A stretch of 34,320 nt of DNA from Candidatus Hinthialibacter antarcticus (GTDB lineage: Bacteria; Hinthialibacterota; Hinthialibacteria; Hinthialibacterales; Hinthialibacteraceae), in the NCBI GenBank assembly GCA_030765645.1, contig JAVCCE010000014.1, positions 1 through 34,320 on the forward strand. The letters run 5' to 3'. The notes beneath the pieces were generated by a model. It worked only from the letters and a program-made list of their open reading frames with translations, was not told the origin of the DNA and did not search any database. How positions within the stretch are numbered: position 1 is the first letter of the stretch; every line of letters starts with the position of its first letter. A program made the position numbers and the translations under genes. Positions 16,782 through 25,890 of this stretch are shown piece after piece.

Positions 16782-17444
16782 TCACAGCAGGGTCAAATCG
16801 ATGTTCTTAAACTCGACGGTGCAGGAGGGGTGATGGCCTTGCAGCGCGATGAAGCCGCGATGGTAAGAGGAATCGCGCGTTTGAGCAACGAGTTCGCCGT
16901 TGACGAATATCGTTTGCTGGTCGTCGATACAACGAACTTCCATCGAAAACCATTCGCCGTCTTGGGTCAAAACTTTATCGGCTTTTGTTATGTTGTATAA
17001 ACTTCCGGTTGGATTTTTGGCGCCGTTGTTATCGACCTGCGCCTCATAGCCGCGCGGCCAGGGACGCAGACCAAACCCGGGATGCTGCGCCCGAAAAAAC
17101 ACGCCGCTGTTGCCGCCGTCGCTGACGCGGACATCCAACGAGAATATGATATCGGTGAATTCATCGTACGCTGTCGCCAGATAGCCCATGCCGCCTGTGA
17201 CCGACAACACGCCGTCTTTTACCCGCCAGCGCCCCGGGCCGTGAGCGCGCCAGCCCGACAAATCGCGCCCGTTGAACAGTGCGATTGACGACCCCGGCTG
17301 GGCGTGTTTCACAAACGCTTCAATCGCTTCTTCAAAGTCGCGGTTTTGCACTGCCGTGGTGCAACAAGTAAACGAAAGCGCGATCCATCCTGCCATGAAA
17401 ATGCAAAAACAAACTGGAACGATGAGTTTGCGTTTGGCGTTCAT
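16782..17444 (-). CDS. DUF1080 (3-keto-disaccharide hydrolase-like) exported protein
   Basis: This 220-residue protein has a hydrophobic N-terminal signal (VPVCFCIFMAGWIALSFTCC), perhaps a lipoprotein signal. The rest is a DUF1080 concanavalin-like beta-sandwich: SIALFNGRDLSGWRAHG, GRWRVKDGVLSVTG, DIIFSLDVRVSDGGNSGVFFRA, GYEAQVDNN and GFIALQGHHPSCTVEFKNI. The family includes 3-keto-glycoside hydrolases and is abundant in planctomycete-like and FCB bacteria. The ATG overlaps the stop of the penicillin-acylase gene by four bases (ATGA), so the two are translationally coupled. The substrate is unknown. Confidence 0.9.
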   Translation of the reverse strand: MNAKRKLIVPVCFCIFMAGWIALSFTCCTTAVQNRDFEEAIEAFVKHAQPGSSIALFNGRDLSGWRAHGPGRWRVKDGVLSVTGGMGYLATAYDEFTDIIFSLDVRVSDGGNSGVFFRAQHPGFGLRPWPRGYEAQVDNNGAKNPTGSLYNITKADKVLTQDGEWFSMEVRCIDDQQTIFVNGELVAQTRDSSYHRGFIALQGHHPSCTVEFKNIDLTLL

Positions 17445-19852
17445 TTGATTTGCAGAATTTCTGTTTCTTTGACGTAGGGTTCAACTTTTTCCCGAGACAG
17501 CGGCGCCGGGTGCATGGCGCCGCTTTGCCAGAGGCCCATTGTCGCGGTGCGAAATGGGCTATCAATGCGCTCGGAGTTACCAATCGGCAAGAGCGACTGC
17601 GCCCCGTCTACATCGTGCATGGGAACCCATTGCGTGTATGACTGGGCCATCTGAGAGAAGATGGTTTCGCCGTCGGTGTTGCGCAGCGCAGGCGCGGTCA
17701 GATCATGCGCCCGGTCGAGCGAACCGAAGCCGTCCAGCGTATCAAAATAGCCCAGGCGCTGATTGTTTGCGCGTTGCGTCGCGTTGGCATGCCACTGTTG
17801 CGGGTCGCCGCCGAAACGTTGGTTGGCTTGGCGCCAAGCGTTGCTTAGGGTTTGTTCGATGAAGCCAATTTCATCTTTGCTCCAAGCCGTTTTAGATTTT
17901 TGTTCCATGCGCGATTGCAGCGTCTTCAAATATAAACACAAACCCGATTGCCCTCCGCCATACTCCGCCGCCAGCGGGGTTTGAATGATGCGAAACATGC
18001 TGCTCATCATGCCGACCAGTTCAGTTCCCGGCGAGGCGTTGTTGATGACCGCGCCGCTTTCATACCACGGTTCGAGATACTCAAGCGCCGCCAGCGCGGG
18101 CGCCGGGAGTTCATGCTTCAATTCATCGCGTAAGTAATACCCCGCCTGGATGATGGTTCGCTTGGGCGCGTTGACGGAATCATAGTGAATGTCGAGCACG
18201 TCTTGGGGCGTGAATTGCGATTTCGCTTCGAGCCGTTCACGCAGCCGCCATGAACGGGTGGTGTCGCCGCCTGAACCGGTGCTGATTCCAACCGGGGCCG
18301 GATAAAACGACCCAATCGGGCGGTGGTTTCCGCTATAGACATAGCCGCGTTTGGGGTTGAGAACATGCGGCAACAAACGCTGCGGCGCATAGCCCTGCCA
18401 GTCATACGTAGATGACGAACCGTCATGCGCCACCGCGCCGCCGTCGATTGCCGAGGCCGAGCGAATGGGGATCGCCGCCCCCAAACTGTAGCCAACGCCG
18501 CCGTCCGCGTCAGCGAAAACCGAATTCAAACTGGGGAAGCGCCAGTCGCTCAGCGCATCGAAAAACTCATTCACGTTTTGGGCGCGCATCATCTTGATCG
18601 CCGCTTGGATGGTCTCGCGGTCGGTCTCGCAAACCGGTACGCGCTTCATCGTAAACCAATCGCCCGCTTTAACGGTCGGCGCAATGTCGCTGACAATGGG
18701 GCCAAGGTGCGACTCGCGTACGGTCAGTTCAACCGGGGCGCCGTCTTTGACCTTGATCGTTTCTTTGATGACGCGCAGGTCGCGCCACTCGCCGTCAAAG
18801 TAATATTGGTTTTCTTTTTCAGGATCATTGCTGGTAACCAACTTAAACTGGTCGGCCTGATCGGCGCCGAGAGCGGTCGCGCCCCATGAAACGTGTTCGT
18901 TCCAGCCAATTAAAATGATGGGGCTGCCAGGAACGCCAACGCCGCGCGCGTTGAAGGTTTTGCCCTTGATATGAAATTCATAAAACAAGGATGGATTGCG
19001 CACCGGCGTTTGCGGGTCGCTGCACAACACCGACGAACCCGTCGTGGTCAGGTCGCCGCCCACCGCCCAGGCGTGGCTGAATTTTGGCCCGTCTTCTAAT
19101 ACGCTGGCTTCTTGCGGGAACCCTTTGCTTTCAAGAAACGCGTTGACCTCATCAATCCATTCATCGCTCACGTCTTCGCGTTTGACCACGGCGGCGCCGT
19201 CGTCGAACACGCGCTGCGCGTTTTTCATCCGGCGTTCTAATTCTTGCGATTGCTCACGGCCCATTCCGCGAAAGCCGCCGCGCGGCATCGCGCCCCGCGT
19301 CCCGGCGAGGTGTTTGTAATACTGCATGGCGTCGTTGAGGCCTTCGGTCGCGAAGAAGCGGCCAATGTTCCACCAACAGGCGATGCTGTCGGCGGGCGTC
19401 CAGGTTTCGGTCTTCACGCCCAGTTTTGCAAAGAGAGGATGGAGGTCTTGTTTGTGCGTATTAAAATACGCATTGACGCCGTCGCTGTAGGCTTGCAGCA
19501 GGCGCGTTGATTCAGCGTCCAGATTTTGCGCGGCTTGTTTGGCGGCGCGATAAAAACCGAGGATGCGCATTTTTTTGTCGAGTTCGATAGTGGTGCGGTC
19601 GCGGTTTTGGTGCTTTCGGTCGCCGATTGTTTCAGCCAGGCGGCCTTGGATGGTGCGCAGCGACAGCGTCATTTGGAAGCCGCGGTCTTGGGCGCAGGCA
19701 TAGCCCAGGCCATACATCGCTCCCTCGTCGCTTTCCGCGAAGATGTGCGGGACGCCCCATTGATCGTGGAGAAGTTCTACCTCGGCAGCGTGAACTGTTG
19801 TCACAATCAAACAAAGAATGAAACAAAATATGAACGAGAGACATGGTCTCAT
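17441..19852 (-). CDS. Penicillin acylase-family (Ntn hydrolase) secreted enzyme
   Basis: An 803-residue S45-family precursor, close to the usual 750-850. A signal peptide spans residues 1-22 (FIFCFILCLIVTTVHA). The alpha-subunit region has VELLHDQWGVPHIFAESDEGAMYGLGYACAQDR. The nucleophile Ser is at residue 259 in KFSHAWAVGG, where autocleavage should expose it; most family members have SNAW, so His 260 replaces the usual Asn. Beta-subunit motifs include SSVLCSDPQTP, GSPIILIGWNEHVSWGAT, RGYVYSGNHRP and NSERIDSPFR. It would cleave amide bonds in small molecules such as acyl-homoserine lactones or peptides, outside the cytoplasm. The ATG at 19852 has GGAG 7 bases upstream. It is followed by the coupled DUF1080 gene. 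Confidence 0.92.
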   Translation of the reverse strand: MRPCLSFIFCFILCLIVTTVHAAEVELLHDQWGVPHIFAESDEGAMYGLGYACAQDRGFQMTLSLRTIQGRLAETIGDRKHQNRDRTTIELDKKMRILGFYRAAKQAAQNLDAESTRLLQAYSDGVNAYFNTHKQDLHPLFAKLGVKTETWTPADSIACWWNIGRFFATEGLNDAMQYYKHLAGTRGAMPRGGFRGMGREQSQELERRMKNAQRVFDDGAAVVKREDVSDEWIDEVNAFLESKGFPQEASVLEDGPKFSHAWAVGGDLTTTGSSVLCSDPQTPVRNPSLFYEFHIKGKTFNARGVGVPGSPIILIGWNEHVSWGATALGADQADQFKLVTSNDPEKENQYYFDGEWRDLRVIKETIKVKDGAPVELTVRESHLGPIVSDIAPTVKAGDWFTMKRVPVCETDRETIQAAIKMMRAQNVNEFFDALSDWRFPSLNSVFADADGGVGYSLGAAIPIRSASAIDGGAVAHDGSSSTYDWQGYAPQRLLPHVLNPKRGYVYSGNHRPIGSFYPAPVGISTGSGGDTTRSWRLRERLEAKSQFTPQDVLDIHYDSVNAPKRTIIQAGYYLRDELKHELPAPALAALEYLEPWYESGAVINNASPGTELVGMMSSMFRIIQTPLAAEYGGGQSGLCLYLKTLQSRMEQKSKTAWSKDEIGFIEQTLSNAWRQANQRFGGDPQQWHANATQRANNQRLGYFDTLDGFGSLDRAHDLTAPALRNTDGETIFSQMAQSYTQWVPMHDVDGAQSLLPIGNSERIDSPFRTATMGLWQSGAMHPAPLSREKVEPYVKETEILQIK

Positions 19853-19939
19853 TTTTTTCTCCAATCAAAAATCGCCAATCAGAAAATAAATACTGTCTTC
19901 AGATTCGCCATTTGTACTATCCCTCCGGTGTCTTCGACG

Positions 19940-20089
19940 CCACCCTCCTTATTAAGGGGGGACGGCGCTGAAAGCGCCAGGGGGGATCACAAAACTGCAC
20001 AAACAAAGCGATACATTCAAGCAATATCTCAAGGGCTGCCGTCGCGACGCGACGCCTTGCCCTTGCCACCCCTTAAGTCAATGACATTG
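19940..20089 (+). mobile_element. MITE-like element, copy lacking its left end
   Basis: From TTAAGGGGGGACGGCGCTGA through ACAAACAAAGCG to the right terminal repeat CTTAAGTCAATGACATTG (20072-20089), this matches the complete copies at 6178-6349 and 27415-27617. The left terminal repeat is absent, so the element looks truncated. Confidence 0.7.
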
Positions 20090-20196
20090 GGCTAGGGGGG
20101 GTCAGTTTGAGCAGACAATCTATCTATTCCATTTGATACTAATACAGGAAAACAGTCCAAATGTGAATGATATAGAATGTGAATGATATAGTTTGC

Positions 20197-20961
20197 TTAC
20201 GGCGTCTCAAAACGGGCGGGCTGGTAGAGTTTGGCGCGTTGCAGTTGGTGTTCGGCTTCCAACATGAATTGAGGATTTTCGACGATGCGGGTCTCACCGG
20301 CGGGGGCAGTCTCTTTCGGCGCGAACATGGTAAACACATCGTTGAGCGTGTCGCCGCCCCAGGCGATCAGTTCTTGCGCGATGCACTTGAGGCCAACTTC
20401 ATCACAGGCATTTCGAAAGCGTTCGGCGCTGGCTGATTCAGCGCGCCAATGTGGGTTCTCAACGGTCAATTCATTTGTGTTCGGGTCGCGATGGGCGCCC
20501 ATATTTGAATGATGAATGAAACCCATCCCGTCGGGCTTCAAGATGCGGGCGAACTCTTTGGCGTAGTCGTCCATCACCTCGCCCTCGGCGTGGACGAGTG
20601 AATCCCAACTGAAGATCAAATCGAGCGAAGCGTCAGCAATCATCGGCAGCGAGCGCCCGTCGTTGACGTGATATTCGATATGCGAGTCGGCGGCGAAGCG
20701 CTGCTTGCAGGCGTCGATGCAGTTGCTGACCAGATCGACCAGCACCAGCTCGTTGCACATGTGTTTGACGTATTGGGTGGCGCGTCCATAGCCGGGCGCG
20801 AGTTCTAACACCCGCGCTTTGGGAAACAGCGGATGTACGCGCGGAAAAATAGTTCCCCACCAAAGATAGTCGGTGCCGCCCCAGCAGCCCGACCACTCGT
20901 CGCCGTTTTGCGACCAGTCGTAATTTGACCAACTATCTAAATTTTCTTCGATGGTTCCCAT
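20197..20961 (-). CDS. SAM-dependent class I methyltransferase
   Basis: A 254-residue protein. SAM-binding motif I is VLELAPGYGRATQYV (about residues 51-65), followed by VLVDLVSNCIDACKQRF (motif II), DGRSLPMIADASLDLIFSWDSLVHA (motif III region) and EFARILKPDGMGFIHHSN (motif IV/V). The N-terminus is rich in Trp (NYDWSQNGDEWSGCWGG). The substrate cannot be predicted. The ATG at 20961 has GGGA 9 bases upstream; a TTG at 20991 is a weaker alternative. It lies between the penicillin acylase and M16 genes on the same strand, with repeats on both sides, and is probably transcribed alone. Confidence 0.88.
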   Translation of the reverse strand: MGTIEENLDSWSNYDWSQNGDEWSGCWGGTDYLWWGTIFPRVHPLFPKARVLELAPGYGRATQYVKHMCNELVLVDLVSNCIDACKQRFAADSHIEYHVNDGRSLPMIADASLDLIFSWDSLVHAEGEVMDDYAKEFARILKPDGMGFIHHSNMGAHRDPNTNELTVENPHWRAESASAERFRNACDEVGLKCIAQELIAWGGDTLNDVFTMFAPKETAPAGETRIVENPQFMLEAEHQLQRAKLYQPARFETP

Positions 20962-21019
20962 GATTTTATTCCCGCGTTTAATTCGTCCCAACCATTGGGA
21001 GAAGGGCTCAATTTATATT

Positions 21020-21054
21020 CCCCTCTCCCCCTGGGAGAGGGCTAGGGTGAGGGG
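21020..21054 (+). repeat. REP-like palindrome (family B)
   Basis: CCCCTCTCCCCCTGGGAGAG followed by GGCTAGGGTGAGGG, a copy of the element at 11496-11530. It lies between the M16 homologue and the methyltransferase. Confidence 0.75.
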
Positions 21055-21097
21055 GCCTTTTAGTTTCTCCCCCCATCTTTGGGAGAGGAAAAAACAA

Positions 21098-22372
21098 TCA
21101 CTCTTGCGCGTTTGAGGTCGCGACCGTCAACAGGCGATGGGTAAACAAGCGCTCGGCGGTTTCGCGGATGGTCTCAGCCGTGACCGACTGAATGTCATCA
21201 GGAAACGCGTTGGCGTATTCCCAACCCAGCCCGGCGATTTCATACGCGCCATAGCGGCCCGCCTGCCCCATATTGGATTCCATCGACATGACGTAGCTGC
21301 CGCAGATATACGTCTTGGCGCGGTGTAGTTCTTCGTCGGCAACCAGTTCAACCTTGAGCCGTTCGATTTCCGCCTCGGCGCATCGCAAGGCTTCTTCGCG
21401 ATTTTTCGGCGTGGTGACGGTGTAAACCAATAGCGGCGAATGCTCCATGCGCGGCGTGTAGGCCGCGCCCACCTGGTAGCACAACCCGCGCTTCTCGCGA
21501 ATTTCTCGAAACAGGCGCGAGTCCATCGAGCCGCCTAAAATCGAGGCGATCAGGCGCAATGTTAGCGATTCGCGCTGATTGAGCGAACAGCCGGGGTAAC
21601 CCAACACGACATAGTCCGACTCGGTCTCACGACGGACAAAGCAATCTTTATTTTCTGAAAGGACGCCCGGCGAAATTTCACTTGGCGGCGTCTCCGAGCG
21701 ATCAGCGGTGCGTTGCGAAAATGCCTCTTCGACAATGGATAACACGTCGCTGTTTTCACTGCCGCCGACCACAGAAACCACCAACTGTCCGCTTTCAAGC
21801 GCGCGGCGGCCATCGCTGGCAATGTCATCGCGTGAAATCGCGTCGAGGGTTTCGACCTTGCCCAGGCTGGGCCAGGCGTAGGGGTGCGATCCATAATAAA
21901 ATTCGCTGAAACGCCGCATGGTATAAGTCAACGGCGAGTCGTCGTCTTCGAGAATGTTCATGCGCACCAGCTCGCGTTCGCGCGCCAGTTTGTCTTCGGG
22001 GAATTGCGAGTCGTCCAACAAGGTCAAGACGGTTTGCAAATCTTCTTTGAGAACGGGAGTGGTGGTGAGCAGATCAATGCTGCTCCAGTCTTTTCCTGCT
22101 TCGGCTTTAAAATGGGCGCCGTTGCCTTCGAGGCGGTCAGCGATCTCGTCTTCGCTCCATTGCGACGTGCCCGCCGAGAGCATCCGCATCGCCAAGTTGA
22201 CCCGGCCCGCTTCAGGCGCAGGCTCATATTTCGAACCCGTCCGCGACAAAATGCGCACCGCGACAATCTGGTTATATGGATTGGGGGCGTATAACAGCGC
22301 CGACCCGTTTTCGAGCGAACGGCGCTGTACTTCGCGTTTTGGAATATGAATCGCGACGGGCGCAGAGGTCAT
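21098..22372 (-). CDS. M16-family peptidase homologue lacking the zinc motif
   Basis: A 424-residue protein of the M16 (insulinase/mitochondrial processing peptidase) fold. The domain starts RRSLENGSALLYAPNPYNQIVAVRIL. At the position where active members have HxxEH the sequence is GRVNLAMRMLSAGTS (residues 56-70), with no His or Glu, so the zinc site is lost. The C-terminal half keeps the substrate-binding motif SRLFREIREKRGLCYQVGAAY (286-305). Such inactive subunits usually pair with an active one in heterodimers. The active partner is not in the window. It is followed by no close gene but is preceded, 5 bases upstream in transcription order, by gpmA, so the two are likely co-transcribed. 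Confidence 0.88.
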   Translation of the reverse strand: MTSAPVAIHIPKREVQRRSLENGSALLYAPNPYNQIVAVRILSRTGSKYEPAPEAGRVNLAMRMLSAGTSQWSEDEIADRLEGNGAHFKAEAGKDWSSIDLLTTTPVLKEDLQTVLTLLDDSQFPEDKLARERELVRMNILEDDDSPLTYTMRRFSEFYYGSHPYAWPSLGKVETLDAISRDDIASDGRRALESGQLVVSVVGGSENSDVLSIVEEAFSQRTADRSETPPSEISPGVLSENKDCFVRRETESDYVVLGYPGCSLNQRESLTLRLIASILGGSMDSRLFREIREKRGLCYQVGAAYTPRMEHSPLLVYTVTTPKNREEALRCAEAEIERLKVELVADEELHRAKTYICGSYVMSMESNMGQAGRYGAYEIAGLGWEYANAFPDDIQSVTAETIRETAERLFTHRLLTVATSNAQE

Positions 22373-22377
22373 AGAAA

Positions 22378-23124
22378 TTATTTCGCCTTACCTTGGTTCG
22401 CGACTGCGTCCATCTTTTTCTTGAGTTCTTCTTCGTCGATCAAGTAGTAATGTTTGATCGGCTTCAAGTTTTCGTCCAACTCATACACCAGCGGAACGCC
22501 AGTGGGGATATTCAACCCGAGGATTTCTTCTTCGGACATATCGTCGAGGTGTTTGACCAGCGCGCGCAGGCTGTTGCCGTGGGCGGCGATCAACACGCGC
22601 TTGCCCGCTTTGATGTCCGGCGCGATCACGTCGTTCCAGTAAGGCAGGACGCGCTCGAGGCAGTCTTTCAAGCACTCGGTGGTCGGCAGTTCTTCCGGCT
22701 TTAAATCTTTGTAACGCGGATCGTGTCCCGGCCAGCGTTCGTCGCTTTTTTCGAGGTCTAACGGCGGGATGTCATAACTGCGCCGCCAGATTTTGACTTG
22801 GTCTTCGCCGTATTTCGCGGCGGTTTCAGACTTATCGAGGCCCTGCAAGCCGCCGTAGTGGCGTTCGTTGAGGCGCCAGGTGCGAATCACGGGGATCCAC
22901 ATCAGGTCGAGTTCGTCCATGACCGTCCACAAGGTGCGGATCGCGCGTTTGAGCACGGAGGTATAGGCGATGTCAAACACGAAGCCTTTTTCTTTCAGCA
23001 TTTCGCCGCCGGCTTTGGCTTCGGCGCGGCCCTGGTCGGTCAAATCAACATCGGTCCAACCCGTGAAGCGGTTCGACAGGTTCCAGACGCTTTGGCCGTG
23101 GCGGATCAAAACTAATTTGTACAT
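22378..23124 (-). CDS. gpmA: 2,3-bisphosphoglycerate-dependent phosphoglycerate mutase
   Basis: GpmA interconverts 3- and 2-phosphoglycerate in glycolysis and gluconeogenesis. The 248-residue length is standard. Motifs: [12 protein letters not shown] (catalytic His 9), [49 protein letters not shown] and [16 protein letters not shown] (His 182). The ATG at 23124 is the family start, with GGAG about 9 bases upstream; the open frame upstream adds 42 unrelated residues and is not used. Only 5 bases separate its stop from the M16 homologue's start, giving a likely two-gene unit without obvious functional link. Confidence 0.96.
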   Translation of the reverse strand: MYKLVLIRHGQSVWNLSNRFTGWTDVDLTDQGRAEAKAGGEMLKEKGFVFDIAYTSVLKRAIRTLWTVMDELDLMWIPVIRTWRLNERHYGGLQGLDKSETAAKYGEDQVKIWRRSYDIPPLDLEKSDERWPGHDPRYKDLKPEELPTTECLKDCLERVLPYWNDVIAPDIKAGKRVLIAAHGNSLRALVKHLDDMSEEEILGLNIPTGVPLVYELDENLKPIKHYYLIDEEELKKKMDAVANQGKAK

Positions 23125-23308
23125 GGTGCATACTCCATCATTATGTTTATTGTGGTCCAAATTTTCGTACCGGAAGATTATACGCCAACCGCGCTCAGAA
23201 CCAACGAGCGCGAACCAGTTCAAATATAATCTATTGTGAGAGGGATTCAATCAAAAGAGCGGTTGGCTCGTCTGTTGTAGGCAGGCTTTGCGGATTCATG
23301 CTACTTTT

Positions 23309-23764
23309 TTACGACCAGTGGCGAGACCACCAGTATTTCACAAATTCGGTGTTGATATCGAGAATCGCAGTCGGATCGACCCGCCCAAAGGTGACGTCAA
23401 TTGCAATCTTGAACATATACGTCTCTTTTTCGACCCGCACCACCCGGCCCTTCATCGAATTGGGGTTGGTTTGAATCGACGGCTTCGACATCGTCTTTTT
23501 GTTTGAAAATACGCAGATCACGTCCTGCCCGTTCGCCAGCGCATGGATCGACTTGAGCAACATGCCGGTCTTGCTCACGTTGATGGTTTTGCATTGCACT
23601 ACTTGCTCGGTGTCAATCACCAGCACGAAGCAATTCAATTGCAGATCAATGCGCTTTTCGCGATTCTTTTCGCGGCGCGGCGAGGGCTTCACCGGCGAAT
23701 TCGGGTCGCCCATGCTCGATTTTGGTCTTGGCTTAATTTTCTTAACCGGCTTCTTCCAAAACAT
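23309..23764 (-). CDS. PilZ-domain protein
   Basis: A 151-residue protein with a Lys/Pro-rich N-terminus. The c-di-GMP-binding pattern is present: RREKNREKR (RxxxR, residues 31-35) followed by NVSKTGMLL (62-70), in place of the usual (D/N)xSxxG. The domain strands FVLVIDTEQVVQCKTINV and GRVVRVEKETYMFKIAIDV match PilZ. It is therefore a likely c-di-GMP effector, in contrast with the degenerate GGDEF protein in this window. No partner is adjacent. The ATG at 23764 gives the normal length; upstream is repeat DNA. Confidence 0.87.
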   Translation of the reverse strand: MFWKKPVKKIKPRPKSSMGDPNSPVKPSPRREKNREKRIDLQLNCFVLVIDTEQVVQCKTINVSKTGMLLKSIHALANGQDVICVFSNKKTMSKPSIQTNPNSMKGRVVRVEKETYMFKIAIDVTFGRVDPTAILDINTEFVKYWWSRHWS

Positions 23765-24387
23765 TTCGTGTTGTACCTATCTACGTTTTCTTAACTCAAA
23801 CCTAGTCGACATCTATCGCTGAGCCGTTCCGGCGCACTGAGACTAAGTGAATCACACGCTCGGCGTTTAGCAGCCAATTTGTAATTGAGTTTTGTTATTT
23901 TCGTTCTTCCTTGAATGCTTTCTTAATTCATCACCACATCAATCGCTGAGCGCTTTGCACGCGCTGAGACTGTGCTAAATCCAAGGTAGGGTGGGCTCGC
24001 GAAGCAGCCCACCGAGCAATGTTTTAATTCGTACTCTCCCCCTGGGAGAGAACCAGGGCGAGAGTTTTTTCTGGTGGGTTAAGAACCCACCCTACAATCG
24101 ACCAAGATACTTCCGCTCGCTAAGCGCCAACCTACCCCTTCTCCCTCTGGGAGAGGGTTGGGATGAGGGGCAGTTGAAATTGGTGGGTTAAGAACCCACC
24201 CTACAATCGCTGCATCTATCGCTAAGCGCCAACCTACCCCTTCTCCCTCTGGGAGAAGGTTGGGATGAGGGCAATCAAAAACGAGACCTGCCTGCCGTAG
24301 GCAGATTGCTTCGCTGCGCTCGAAATGACATGAACAGACATTTTCCCTTATATACAATAATCGGATATTACTGGAATGAGTTAAGTT
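23765..24387. other. Intergenic region dominated by alternating palindromes
   Basis: No gene is seen. Bases 23765-23980 hold no recognisable element beyond possible promoter DNA for the PilZ gene. Bases 23985-24271 are the alternating family A and B palindrome array listed separately. The PLPEGEG-containing reading frames here are artefacts of those repeats. Confidence 0.65.
23985..24271. repeat. Alternating array of family A and B palindromes
   Basis: Order: A (23985-24013), B (24033-24064), A (24072-24095), B (24135-24170), A (24181-24204), B (24236-24271). The last two A-B pairs form a direct tandem repeat of about 109 and 95 bases that also shares the linkers CTACAATCG and CGCTAAGCGCCAACCTACCC. 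A-family hairpins have GGTGGGTT/AACCCACC arms; B-family have CTCCCTCTGGGAGAGGG. Confidence 0.8.
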
Positions 24388-24822
24388 TTATTTTGAGGAA
24401 TGATCGTTTGCATACTTCACAATGGCAGATTGTAATTCACTCGACCCCAATACTTGGTCTAATCCTTGAGAATAATGGTAGTTCACAAATTTGAACGAAC
24501 CGTCGCTCATTTTTTGTAGAATGTAATAAGAAAAATGTGAGATTTCGCCTCGGTAAGATGCAGGCATGTCATTATGGAAGAACAAAAATATGAACTCGTC
24601 GTTTTCAGCAATGAATCGAACTCTCTTTGGTGAGAACGATCCTTCTAAATGCTCTTGTAGCAAATTTTGTTCACCGTACCATTTGATATCCCTTTGCATA
24701 TTTCGCTGTGTTCGTTCTCCCATTAAAGAAAGCGTTTTTTCTATGTTGGTATTGTCATGCAGGTTTTTGATAATACCGCCCATGAAATGCAACGCTTCTT
24801 TATAGGGTTCGTCTACAAGCAA
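24388..24822 (-). CDS. Uncharacterised small protein
   Basis: About 144 residues from a TTG at 24822 (AGGA 9 bases upstream, in-frame TAG just before) or 131 residues from ATG at 24783. I do not recognise a family. The sequence is soluble, mixed alpha/beta in character (LSLMGERTQRNMQRDIKWYG, RVRFIAENDEFIFLFFHND, HFSYYILQKMSDGSFKFVNYHY), without signal peptide or membrane segment. Base composition is more AT-rich than neighbouring genes. It sits next to the palindrome array and has no operon partner, so it may be a lineage-specific or acquired gene. That it is coding is probable from its even amino acid use, not certain. Confidence 0.55.
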   Translation of the reverse strand: MLVDEPYKEALHFMGGIIKNLHDNTNIEKTLSLMGERTQRNMQRDIKWYGEQNLLQEHLEGSFSPKRVRFIAENDEFIFLFFHNDMPASYRGEISHFSYYILQKMSDGSFKFVNYHYSQGLDQVLGSSELQSAIVKYANDHSSK

Positions 24823-25036
24823 CGAAGAATCCTATTTTGTAATTTGAAATACCCGAAACGCCGCAGCGAATTAATAAGGGGGGGATAAGTTTGTTCAGTT
24901 CCACAGATTCAGACCGAACATATACTATGTCCACTCCCATTTAAATAACGTAGCGATCAGAAAAACCGTACGCAGAAATCACGCCCTTTGTCGATTTTAA
25001 GTTATTATTGTTCAATATTCCAAAGGATGGCTAGCA

Positions 25037-25837
25037 ATGCAGAGTGAATTTACCGAAAAAAACTGCGTTGTTCACGGGAACAAGGCGTCAGTGTATGAGT
25101 GCGTCGAGTGTGGGCGCGACTATTGCTCCGCCTGTCTTACCATGGTGGAAGGTGAGCCATTCTGTGAAATTTGTTGGGAACGCAACCTCGCAACCCTCGC
25201 GCCCAAACCCGACCCCAACGTAACCTATACCCCCAGCGTCCCCTGGCAAAACTGGCGGCGCTTAGGCGTTTGGAACGCCTTCTGGGAAACCGCCATCCAA
25301 CCGCGCGTGTTCTTCTCAAAAATTCACGCTCAGGTCGGCATCGGCGCCGCACTGTTTTTTGCGCTGGTTTGCGTCCTATTTCTGTGGTACCCGATGAACG
25401 TCATCTATGTGAAATTATTGATCCCGCCGATGTTAAATACCATCACCCAGCAGGCGGCTGAAAACCCCTCCTCGGTCGCGATGGCCGAAGAAATGCGCGG
25501 GCGCATTGAATCGATCACCTCACTCGACCTGTTGGCGATGCCGCTACTATTTATCATCAATTACCTGGTGTTTTCGTCATTGATCCAACAGATGATGATC
25601 CGCATGATGCAAGGAAAGCAGGGCTATTCCGCCACGCTGCAGATTCGCTGTTACGCCATGATTTCCCAAATATTTCTGCTGATTCCCTTCCTGGGGTTCT
25701 TTTTGGCTGAACTTTCCACCTTAGTGATATGTACGCAAGGCTTTCAGTCGGCCCAGGGGCTGTCGAGGGCGCGCGCGCTTTTGGTTGCGCTGGTTCCGGC
25801 TATGATTAGCTTGATCGGATTACCCTTTTCGATATAA
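25037..25837 (+). CDS. Zinc-finger (B-box-like) plus YIP1-domain membrane protein
   Basis: A 266-residue protein. The N-terminus holds a cross-brace zinc finger of B-box type, with ligands C10, H13, C22, C25, C30, C33, C43 and C46 (CVVHGNKASVYECVECGRDYC...FCEIC). The rest is a YIP1-like domain with about five hydrophobic segments (ALFFALVCVLFLWYPM, DLLAMPLLFIINYLVF, CYAMISQIFLLIPFLGFFLAEL, ALLVALVPAMISLIGLPF) and a HAQVGIGAAL entry. Such fusions occur in several FCB and related bacteria; the function is unknown, probably membrane organisation or transport. It is followed 53 bases downstream by a radical SAM gene on the same strand. Confidence 0.85.
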   Translation: MQSEFTEKNCVVHGNKASVYECVECGRDYCSACLTMVEGEPFCEICWERNLATLAPKPDPNVTYTPSVPWQNWRRLGVWNAFWETAIQPRVFFSKIHAQVGIGAALFFALVCVLFLWYPMNVIYVKLLIPPMLNTITQQAAENPSSVAMAEEMRGRIESITSLDLLAMPLLFIINYLVFSSLIQQMMIRMMQGKQGYSATLQIRCYAMISQIFLLIPFLGFFLAELSTLVICTQGFQSAQGLSRARALLVALVPAMISLIGLPFSI

Positions 25838-25890
25838 GATGACAATACAGGTCAAGATTAAACCGGACGCAGCGCCGGTCTGGAGGAACA

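Noticed and set aside
23985-24271. CRISPR-like array
   Set aside because: Repeats alternate between two palindromic families and lack uniform spacers; no cas genes are present.
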